Notes under the pieces: generated by a model | What the model was told of the DNA's origin: nothing | Seen by the model: the letters and a program-made list of their open reading frames with translations, nothing else | Database searches by the model: none | DNA from: Anolis sagrei | Lineage: Eukaryota > Chordata > Lepidosauria > Squamata > Anolidae | Assembly: GCF_037176765.1 (NCBI RefSeq) | Contig: NC_090021.1 | Span: 149,303,074-149,367,073 of the forward strand | DNA length: 64,000 nucleotides | Direction: 5' to 3' | Program-made: the position numbers and the translations under genes | Shown here: one piece after another, positions 56,165 to 64,000 of the stretch | Numbering within the stretch: the stretch's first letter is position 1 | Layout: each line of letters starts with the position of its first letter

Positions 56165-56442
56165 CTAGCCATTCCCTGCCATGCGTTGCTGTGGCCCAGT
56201 CTGTGTATATGTGTGTGTATACATTTGTGTATATATGTGGTTTTGTGCATGCATTGTAGTGTATTTTTTATTTATTTATTGGCTTTTTAAGTCTCTTCTG
56301 ATGTGTTTTTTAGAGTTTTTTCAAGTGATGGTCACTTGTTGACCTGATAGGCATATTATGCCTTAATTTTGTGTCAATTCGCCGCATGGTTTTTGAGTTA
56401 TGTTAATCCCACAAATGAACATTACATTTTTATTTATATAGA
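56165..56442 (-). mobile_element. Helitron, non-autonomous, first of a tandem pair
   Basis: On the minus strand it begins tctatataaataaaaatg and ends ggcagggaatggctag, with an end hairpin gccacagcaacgcatggc. Its 5' end abuts the 3' end of the next copy without a spacer. Confidence 0.8.
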
Positions 56443-56987
56443 CTAGCCGTCCCCTGCCACGTGTTGCTGTGGCCCAGTCTGTGTATATGAGTTTTGTGTG
56501 TATATATATTTGTGTAAAGGTAAAGATTTTCCCCTGACATTAAGTCCAAGTCATGTCCGACTCTCCATTTCTAAGCCGAAGAGCCGGCATTGTCCGTAGA
56601 CACCTCCAAGGTCATCTGGAAAGCATGACTGCATGGAGTGCTGTTACCTTCCTGCCGGAGTGATACCTATTGATCTACTCACATTTGCATGTTTTTTAAC
56701 TGCTAGGTTGGCAGAAGCTGGGGCTAACAGCCAGAGTTCACCCTGCTCCCCGGATTTGAATATGTGACATTTGTGTGTTTGCATGTATGTGTATGTGGTT
56801 TTGTGCATGCGTTGTAATGTAATTTTTGTTTTTTTGTCTTTTGAAGTCTCTTCTGCTGTGTTTTTATGAGTGATGGTCACTCGTTGGCCTGATACGTGTA
56901 TTGTGTCCAAATTTGGTGTCAATTCGCCCAGTGGTTTTTGAGTTATGTTAATCCCACAAACGAACATTACATTTTTATTTATATAGA
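56443..56987 (-). mobile_element. Helitron, non-autonomous, second of a tandem pair
   Basis: 5' TC end at 56987 (next to T), 3' CTAG at 56443-56446, and a hairpin arm gccac / gtggc near the 3' end. A family-B SINE is nested at 56516-56768. Confidence 0.85.
56516..56768 (-). mobile_element. tRNA-derived SINE, family B, nested in a Helitron
   Basis: Lacks part of the tRNA head. The 8-bp duplication atttgtgt lies at 56508-56515 and 56769-56776. Confidence 0.88.
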
Positions 56988-57012
56988 TTATATAGATTAC
57001 GAACATTACTAA

Positions 57013-57091
57013 TTGCCTCTAGAACATGGCCATATAGCCCGAAAAAACCTACAACCACCTAGTGATTCTGGCCATGAAAGCCTTCGACAAT
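57013..57091 (+). mobile_element. Penelope-like element, very short insertion (79 bp)
   Basis: Only the 3' block (cctctagaacatggccatat ... gaaagccttcgacaat). It is flanked by the perfect 10-bp duplication acattactaa (57003-57012 and 57092-57101), so it is a genuine 5'-truncated insertion whose 3' end is gacaat. Confidence 0.85.
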
Positions 57092-57101
57092 ACATTACTA
57101 A

Positions 57102-57977
57102 ATATCCGGCTATGGTGGTAGAAATCTCAAATAATGTCTCAAAAAAGGAGAGAGATGACAGATCACAGTGGGTGGCATTCTACATGCACTGTAATTCTTT
57201 AAAATGTTTTTCACCTTTAAGCAAAATAATAATAATAATTTTAAAATTAACACAATTTAATGCAAAAAATAATACCTCGTACTTGCTAGCATACCTGCAT
57301 AGACTTGCCTATGCATGTGTCTGGAAATTTATATGTACCCCATATGAGTAGTGCCTTAGAATATGAACCACAAGGCAGACATGTGGGAAAGGGAGGGACA
57401 GAAAGAAGCATGTCTGGTCTTGGAGGATGATACATGGAAACGTGTGTCACACTGAATACCTCAAGGCTGGTTCCAACAGTCCTTCCATAACAGTGAACAT
57501 CCTAACTGATGCATATGGGACTTGGTAGTTTTGTTATGACGGAGTTGTAGGATTCACTCTAAAATTAAAATGAATGTCCCATTTAATGTTCTCTCCCATT
57601 GCAAAGTCTGGAGATTTGGCTCACTATACACTATACACTCTGACCAATTTGTCTTATAAACAGAATATCTTACATGGAGGATCTTCTTTGTGAAACTGGT
57701 CTCCTGGACACTAATACTTCTGTTTTGTTTTGATTATATATAATCATGCCAAAATACCAGAAAATTCTGATGGAAACTGTTGTAGCTGTTCCTATTCCAT
57801 TTGTGCCTGTTCAAGTTTTCTGGAGACCTTGGCAGCTTAGATTACATCAACATTTCAATTGTTGTTTTTACCAAGAGCTGAACATACTCCTTTTTATTTA
57901 AAAAAGTTTTTTTAATAACAATACATTTGAAAGGGAGGTGGAGAACATAAAACCATGCAGTCAATACACAATGGCCA
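57102..57977. other. Unassigned
   Basis: No gene or repeat family recognised. Confidence 0.3.
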
Positions 57978-58533
57978 TCTATATAAATAGAAATATAATT
58001 TTAGTTTGTGGGATTAATATAACTCAAAAACCACTAGACGAATTGACACAATACACCTACTAACCCACAGAGAGACCATCACTCAAAAAATTGAGTTTGT
58101 CATTTGGGAGTTGTAGTTGCTGGGATTTACAGTTCACCTACAATCAAATAGCACTCTGAACTCCATTAACGATGGAATTGAACCAATCTTGGCACACAGG
58201 ACTCCCATGACCAACGGAAAATACTGAAAGGGTTTGGTGGGCAGTGTCCTTTGGTTTTGGAGTTGTAGTTCCCCTACATCCAGAGACCACTGTGGACTCA
58301 AACCATGATGGATCTGGACCAAACTCTACACGAATACTCAATATGCCCAAATGTGAACACTGGTGGAGTTTGGGGGAAATGGAATCTTGACATTTGGGAG
58401 TTGCAGTTGCTGGGATTTGTAGTTCACCTACAATCACACAGCATTCTGAACCCCACCAATGATAGAATCGGGCCAAACCTCCCACACAGAACCCCCATGT
58501 GGGCCACAGCAACACGTGGCAAGGGATGGCTCG
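57978..58533 (+). mobile_element. Helitron with hAT-derived interior
   Basis: 5' tctatataaatagaaata after A, and a 3' end cacgtggcaagggatggctcg before T with stem gccac / gtggc. From about 58098 to 58498 the interior is family-Y hAT sequence. The junction after agaccatcactcaaaaa is equivalent to that at 31244-31262. Confidence 0.75.
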
Positions 58534-59004
58534 TTGTTCATAGAAGAAAAACTCTGCTTACATGTACACAAAAGAGAAGAAAGGATCAACATGTTTCCAG
58601 AATTTCACATGATGCACAGAGGAGGATGAGGCTTTGTTCATAAATAAATTGAAGAGACCACGCTGCAGAGTAAGCATCTCTTTACACTTGCCTTTTTCTT
58701 CCCTCACTTTATGTGTCAGTTTCTAGAATTTTGCAGTTGACCTGACTTGTCTAACCAACTGTGCAAGATGAAACCCCCTGTTTCCCACTGTCTAGTGATT
58801 TTGATGCATACATCATTGAATAAGAGAAAGATAGTTCCAGAAGCAGGATATCTGCTGGACAAATCTTACAAACTTGGCCCCATTTCTTGCTCTTCAGTTA
58901 GAGTGTATATGCCTTCAACATAATAATCATCATCATCATCATCATCTTTATTTATTTATTTATTAATGTTAAAAACTCTAATGAGATAAAAATAGGAGCA
59001 AGTT
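58534..59004. other. Unassigned, with an (atc)n tract
   Basis: An (atc)n and (ttta)n stretch at 58920-58965 suggests a degraded LINE tail. Otherwise nothing recognised. Confidence 0.3.
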
Positions 59005-60999
59005 TTATTTATTTATTTATTTATTAGATGCACTTATTGACCGCCATTCTCAGCCCTTACGGGCGACTCATGGCGGTGTACAGTACACATAAAAAGACAG
59101 TTACAGAGGCCAGTATCAACAACATATGACTATACAACAAATACAAACTACAAACTACATAAAAATCCGCTTCGTCTCTTAGTAGAATCATAGCCAGTCT
59201 CATTTTCCTTATACCATTCCAGTTCTCATTACCGTAATGTTGTTGCTTAGCACTTAATTAAATGCCCTCTCGAACAGTCAGGTCTTAAGGCTTTTTCGAA
59301 AGGACATGAGGGAGGGCGCCTGTCTGATGTGTGCCGGGAGAGTGTTCCACAGCTGGGGGGCCACCACCGAGAAGGCCCTCTCCCTCGTCCCCGCCAGCCG
59401 TGCCTGTGATGCAGGCGGGATCGAGAGAAGGGCCTCCCCAGACGATCTCAAGGTCCTCGTGGGCTCGTAGGCCAAGATGCGGTCAGAAAGGTATTTTGGG
59501 CCGGAACCGTTTAGGGCTTTGTAGGCCAAGACCAGCACCTTGAATTGGGTCCGGTAGCAAATCGGCAGCCAGTGAAGCTGGGACAACAAGGGCGTTGTGT
59601 GCTCCCTGCTACCCGCTCCAGTTAGTAACATGGCTGCCGCACGCTGGACCAGCTGAAGCTTCCGGGCCGTCTTCAAGGGCAGCCCCACGTAGAGAGCGTT
59701 GCAGTAATCCAGGCGGGATGTGACAAGAGCGTGTACCACCGTGGCCAAGTCAGACTTCCCGAGATACGGGCGCAGCTGGCGCACGAGCCTAAGCTGTGCA
59801 AATGCTCCCCTGGTCACCGCTGAAACCTGGGGATCCAGGCTCAACGATGAGTCCAGGGTCACACCCAAGCTGCGAACCTGCGCCTTCAAGGGGAGTGCGA
59901 CCTCGTCCAGCACAGGCTGTAACCCTATATCCCGTTCGGCCTTGCGACTGACCAGGAGTACCTCTGTCTTGTCTGGATTTAGTTTCAGTTTGTTCGCCCT
60001 CATCCAGACCGTTACAGCGGCCAGGCACCGGTTCAGGACCTCGACAGCCTCCTTAGTAGCAGGTGGGAAGGAGTGACAGAGTTGGACATCATCTGCGTAC
60101 AGATGACACCGCACCCCGAAACTCCGGATGATCTCACCCAGCAGCTTCATGTAGATGTTAAACAGCATGGGGGACAGTATGGAACCCTGTGGCACCCCAC
60201 AAGTCAAAGGTTGTGGTGCGGAACAGGAGTCCCCCAATGACACCTTCTGGGTGCGACCCTCCAGAAATGACCGGAGCCACCGCAAAGCAATGCCTCCAAG
60301 ACCCATTTCCGCAAGGCGCCCCAGAAGGATACCGTGGTCGACGGTATCGAAGGCCGCTGAGAGGTCCAGGAGCACCAACAGGGACACACTCCCCCTGTCT
60401 AGCTCCCGGCGCAGATCATCCACTAAGGCGACCAAGACCGTCTCGGTACCATGCCCCGGTCTGAAACCAGACTGTGCCGGATCCAGATAATCCGTGTCTC
60501 TCAAGAATACCTGGAGTTGTGAGGCCACCACGCTTTCCATGACTTTGCCCAAAAAGGGGAGATTGGAAACAGGCCGAAAGTTGTCCAATTTAGTGGGGTC
60601 CAGTGATGGCTTCTTCAACAGCGGCTTTATAATAGCCTGTTTTAGGCTCGCTGGAATCTTGCCTTCCCGAAGGGAGGCATTCACCACCACTGTTACCCAC
60701 TCGGCCAATCCCCCTCTGGCCTCTCTCAGAAGCCAGGATGGGCAGGGGTCTAGGATGGACGTGGTGGGCCTCATTCCTCCAAGTATCTTGTCCACATCCT
60801 CGGGTTTCACAAACTGAAAAGAATCCAACAAAATAGGACAAGCAGGTGCTCTCGTTACATCCACAGAGTCTGCATCTAACGCGGCGTCCAGCCCAGAACG
60901 GATCAAGGCGACTTTGTCTGCGAAGAACCGAGCAAATGCTTCACAGCGCGCGACCGAATTGTTATTTGCAGGGAGCTCATAAAGATACACAGGGTTGTG
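59005..60999 (-). mobile_element. L2-group LINE, best-preserved copy, 5'-truncated
   Basis: The tail is (aaat)n at 59005-59023, preceded on the minus strand by ccgccatgagtcgcccgtaa. The 3' untranslated region is about 250 bases. The coding part is the 570-codon frame at 59278-60990. The element has lost its endonuclease and the start of its second reading frame, and abuts another L2 fragment at about 61000. Confidence 0.92.
59278..60990 (-). CDS. L2-group LINE reverse transcriptase, partial (570 codons)
   Basis: In LINE retrotransposition this protein nicks DNA and reverse-transcribes its own RNA; here only the RT half remains. Visible RT blocks are FRPVSNLP (138-145), SGFRPGHG (174-181), DLSAAFDTVDH (209-219), GVPQGSILSP (265-274) and the catalytic HLYADD (Asp300 and Asp301). 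The C-terminal LHWLP block lies at 472-476. No frameshift interrupts 1.7 kb. The frame stops at KSLKT, where the 47-kb copy reads KTWLF, so a Trp codon has become TGA. The first Met is simply the first in the frame and is not the native start. This is not a host gene. Confidence 0.9.
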   Translation of the reverse strand: MYLYELPANNNSVARCEAFARFFADKVALIRSGLDAALDADSVDVTRAPACPILLDSFQFVKPEDVDKILGGMRPTTSILDPCPSWLLREARGGLAEWVTVVVNASLREGKIPASLKQAIIKPLLKKPSLDPTKLDNFRPVSNLPFLGKVMESVVASQLQVFLRDTDYLDPAQSGFRPGHGTETVLVALVDDLRRELDRGSVSLLVLLDLSAAFDTVDHGILLGRLAEMGLGGIALRWLRSFLEGRTQKVSLGDSCSAPQPLTCGVPQGSILSPMLFNIYMKLLGEIIRSFGVRCHLYADDVQLCHSFPPATKEAVEVLNRCLAAVTVWMRANKLKLNPDKTEVLLVSRKAERDIGLQPVLDEVALPLKAQVRSLGVTLDSSLSLDPQVSAVTRGAFAQLRLVRQLRPYLGKSDLATVVHALVTSRLDYCNALYVGLPLKTARKLQLVQRAAAMLLTGAGSREHTTPLLSQLHWLPICYRTQFKVLVLAYKALNGSGPKYLSDRILAYEPTRTLRSSGEALLSIPPASQARLAGTRERAFSVVAPQLWNTLPAHIRQAPSLMSFRKSLKT

Positions 61000-61394
61000 A
61001 AACTAAACTTCCCATTTGGGGGGGGGGGGTGTACTCCAGTGACAGAAGCGTTGATGGGAGCAATAGTATCATGTTGTACACCTACTTGCCAAAGGCGCAG
61101 CAGAAGAGCCAGGTTTTAAGGTTCTTTTTAAATGTTTCTAGTGTAGGAGCTTTCCTGATCTCTCCAGGTAATGAGTTCCAGAGTCGGGGGGCCACAGAGG
61201 AGAAGGCTCTCTCCCTTTTGCTCACAAGATGAGCCTGTGAGATTGGCAGGGGCAAAAGGAGAGCCTCCCCCAAAGATCGAAGGGCCCGGGTTGGTTCATG
61301 GAGAGAAATACGGTCACAAAGGTAGGCAGGTCCCAAACCGTTTAGGGCTTTGTAGGTAATAACCTGCACCTTGCACCTTGAATTGGGTCTGGAA
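61000..61394 (-). mobile_element. L2-group LINE, C-terminal fragment of another subfamily
   Basis: Encodes VQVITYKALNGLGPAYLCDR, ERAFSSVAPRLWNSLPGEIR and KKNLKTWLFCCAFGK, then a 3' untranslated region. Related to the fragment at 22330-22615. A G run lies at 61018-61029. Confidence 0.85.
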
Positions 61395-61475
61395 GGTCCA
61401 ACCCCCTGCCAAGAAGCAGGAAAATCACATTCAAAGCTCCCCCGATAGATGGCCATCCAGACTCTGTTTAAGGCT
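61395..61475 (-). mobile_element. CR1 LINE 3' tail
   Basis: The minus strand reads ggatggccatctatcggggg, then ttcctgcttcttggcagggg and ttggacc, the CR1 3' end. It is joined directly to the L2 fragment. Confidence 0.8.
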
Positions 61476-62473
61476 TGAAGCCTTGATTCTCTCTCTTTAA
61501 TGAATTTGTATAAATATTTTCATTTTCTAAGCATGCAGTAGTAAGAATAGAGGAGTCTTTGATATGTAAATAATATTCTCCTTCGAAATTAGTTCATTTT
61601 CAGTGTTTGAATTTTGAATTGTGTGTTTATCACTGTGACACAATCCACTGAGATAGAAGGAATTTTTAGTAGTACATTACTTTCTCTTTCTGAACAGATT
61701 TAGAAGCTTTACACTAGATTAGATGTGATAGACCAGTGGTTCCCAAGAGACTATGGACAACTGAGGCAAAATTGGGTATATCGTGGACCGTCAACATCAA
61801 TCAACTCCTCTCCCCACCATATTTCCTTTTGAAACCCAATTAATATTGGTGTGGAAAAGGAGGATTTTGTGTTCCGAGTATTTACCACTTATATGGACAG
61901 TTTCACAGTATCACCTAAGTCTTCCGGCACTGTTTTGGAAGCTAATGTTTGGCGATGAATGATGCAGTGCATTGTCATCATCCAACAATTCTTCTCTTTC
62001 ACCAACATTGCTAGACCCGAGAGTAAGCCTAGCATAGCTGGAGCTCTGTTCTGTCTGTAAACAAACCTGCAAGCTTTTCCCAGGAAATGTCATGCCTCTC
62101 AAAATAATTGCTGATTATTCATGACATCTATTACTTTCAATGTAATTTCCAGCTCTGGCAAAGAAACTGAACAAAAGTGAGTAACTGGCAACATTGCACC
62201 ACATTGGGAGTCTCATCGCACTGCAAAGCAAAATAAGATGACTTTTTAATCTGAATGAGAAGCTGGTCTTTGATATCTTGTGACATTTTCCCAATTCATG
62301 ACTTCACAATATTATTCGACAGGCAATTTCTTGAATTTTCTGTTTGGCTTCCTCACTTAAACTACTTCCACGGCTTTCAGTAAACAAGGCTTGACTAATG
62401 TTTCACCGATCATGTGCGGTTTTCTTGATTTTGCAATTAGTTATTTCAAAGGATGAAAACAGGGCTTTCTCGG

Positions 62474-62474
<1 letters not shown>
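61476..62474. other. Possible old hAT remnant, otherwise unassigned
   Basis: At about 61735 the phrase cagtggttcccaagag resembles a hAT terminus, but no partner end is recognised. Minus-strand open pieces give no confident transposase match. Confidence 0.3.
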
Positions 62475-62511
<37 letters not shown>

Positions 62512-62585
62512 CTTTATTTAATACCCCGCCACCATCTCCCCAATGGGGACTCGGGGCAGCTTAAATGAGGCCAACCCCAACAGCA
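62475..62585 (-). mobile_element. L2-group tail
   Basis: (aat)n followed by ctttatttaataccccgcca and ccccaatggggactcggggc. It seems to resume after the Helitron at 63450 (tacaataaagtaaaacc). Confidence 0.75.
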
Positions 62586-62860
62586 TCTATATAAATAAAA
62601 ATGTAATGTTCGTTTGTGGGATTAACAGAACTCCAAAACCACTGGACAAATTGACACCAGATTTGGACACAAGGCACCTCTCAGGCCAATGAGTGATCGT
62701 CACTCATAAAAAATACTGGAAAACGCAGCAGAAGGGACTTCAAAAGCCAAAAAATAAAAATACATTAAAAGCAATAATAATAATAATAGTAAGAATAATA
62801 ATAATATAACATAGATAATAAATATATAATAATATAAATAATACAACAATAATAATAGAA
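62586..62860 (+). mobile_element. Helitron 5' part, first of a partial tandem pair
   Basis: Begins tctatataaataaaaatg after A and carries the family 5' sequence. It then becomes AT-rich and lacks its own 3' hairpin and CTAG. Confidence 0.75.
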
Positions 62861-63449
62861 TCTATATAAATAAAAATGTAATGTTAGTTTGTGGGATTAA
62901 CATAACTAAAAACCACTGGACGGATTGACACCAAATTTGAACACAATATACCTATCAGGCCAACAAGTGACCATCACTCATCAAAACACCAAAAAACACA
63001 TCAGAATGCACTGCTTCAAAGACACAAGCTTTCTTCTCCTTGGATTTTTTTTGAGAGCATCCCAATCCCTGCATATTTCCAATTTCCTATTCCTGGACTG
63101 CAACTCCCAGCAATCCTCCAGATAGATAAGATAGCTAGATAAGATAGATAGGTAGGATAGCTTGATCAGAAGGACTGCTGGGAGTTGCAGTCCAAGAATA
63201 GATAGAGAAGGGATAACGGAGAGAAAGAGGAAAGGAAAGGGGGGAGCAAGAGAAGAGGAAGGGAAGGAAGGAGAAAATGAAAGAAAAAAATGGAGGGAGG
63301 GAGGGAGGGAGGGAGGGAGGGAAGGAAGGAAGGAAGGAAGGAAGGAAGGAAGGAAGGAAGGAAGGAAGGAAGGAAGGAAGGAGAGAAAGAAGGAGGAGAG
63401 AAAGGGAGAGGGAAGGTTGGCCACAGCAACGCATGGAGGGTACAGCTAG
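62861..63449 (+). mobile_element. Helitron, non-autonomous (589 bp)
   Basis: 5' tctatataaataaaaatg after A, and a 3' end gccacagcaacgcatggagg ... acagctag before T. The interior holds inverted arms, ggactgcaactcccagca (63095-63112) and tgctgggagttgcagtcc (63176-63193), then a (ggaa)n tract. Confidence 0.85.
63290..63385 (+). repeat. (GGGA)n/(GGAA)n microsatellite inside a Helitron
   Basis: About 8 gggA-type units followed by about 16 ggaa units. Apparent Ser/Pro-repeat frames across it are simple-repeat artefacts. Confidence 0.95.
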
Positions 63450-64000
63450 TATTACAATAAAGTAAAACCAAAACACAATAACAACACAGGAAAATACATA
63501 CAACATACGAGTACAAAGACGATAAAGACGGTGATGCATATCTTGCACCACTTGTTCCAAGCTTCGTTTTCTTCAGCTTCTCTAATTTTCCTACGATTGA
63601 TCATGCAAATTAGGATGCACAGGCTTTAAATGACATTCCAACTTTGCAGGTTTTCATGCACTGTTGCTGAGAACAGTGGCATATATCACATGTCATCTCA
63701 TGATTTATTTCCATTGAAATGAATTCGAACTTGATATAACTGCTATCGTGTTTTCTCTTTTGTGCTGTTTTTTGAAAGACAACATTCAAAAAACAAAAAC
63801 ACTACGGAATTGTTGGAACATTTTCACACACAACAAAAATATGTGACTTTCTATCATACAATTTTTGTATACGATTTTCCCTGTGCCACATACTTCAACT
63901 AGACTCTGCCCTTTTATCATATTTATTCAAGTTTAATATGTATCTTTTTGGCTAAATTACTTTACCAAAATTAGGGTGCACATTAGACTCAAGGAGGACA
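63450..64000. other. Unassigned
   Basis: Starts with a probable L2-tail continuation (to about 63520). The remainder is AT-rich with no recognised family. Confidence 0.3.

Noticed and set aside
62981-63560. Ser/Pro-rich or Arg/Glu-rich repeat proteins
   Set aside because: They are translations of a (ggaa)n microsatellite in several frames.
1-64000. CRISPR arrays, prophage or bacterial operons
   Set aside because: No regularly spaced short repeats with unique spacers and no prokaryotic gene layout. The sequence is plainly vertebrate.

Overview
The window is vertebrate nuclear DNA, most likely from a squamate reptile. One single-copy host gene is recognisable. The rest is a dense, multi-layered collection of transposable elements of squamate type: BovB/RTE, L2-group and CR1 LINEs, Penelope-like retroelements, two tRNA-derived SINE families, a 5S-rRNA-derived SINE, several hAT-like DNA transposons, Helitrons and LTR fossils. 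No bacterial-style operons, CRISPR arrays or functional RNA genes were seen. The species cannot be fixed from sequence alone.

Host gene. EVA1A (TMEM166/FAM176A) lies on the minus strand. The first coding exon is 53159-53231 and the last is 44282-44646, separated by an 8.5 kb intron. Together they give a 145-residue single-pass membrane protein with an intact frame, intact splice sites and an in-frame stop upstream of the chosen ATG. The intron carries a SINE, a BovB fragment, a three-level nested insertion (47.2-50.3 kb) and a hAT copy that contains a locally templated inverted insert.

Layout. 0-5.7 kb: a degenerate local repeat array invaded by an L2 LINE, a small hAT and a solo LTR. 5.8-14.3 kb: a BovB fragment, LTR-like fossils, L2 and CR1 pieces, a 5S-SINE and a second solo LTR of the same family, each solo LTR with its own perfect 5-bp target duplication. 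14.3-26 kb: TIR-bearing MITEs, two tRNA-SINE families, several LINE types and nested insertions. 26-36 kb: one hAT family in whole, fold-back and fragmentary forms, Penelope-like hairpins, and a Helitron with hAT-like internal sequence and a tandem duplication. 36-44 kb: a MITE with a nested SINE, an L2 3' end, an LTR fossil with a tRNA-Leu-type primer site, and a TIR element downstream of EVA1A. 44-53.3 kb: EVA1A. 54-64 kb: nested SINEs, head-to-tail Helitrons and the best-preserved L2 reverse transcriptase (570 codons, YADD present).

The most unusual observations are the 55-bp perfect inverted copy inside the hAT at 52.3 kb, the 5S-SINE/hAT/L2 nest, the Helitron family sharing a Helitron/hAT junction, head-to-tail Helitrons without a spacer, Penelope-like elements inserted as hairpins with single target duplications, and a perfect 21-bp hairpin beside a 15-bp tandem duplication. 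Family names come from recognised motifs and end structures, not from a database search.
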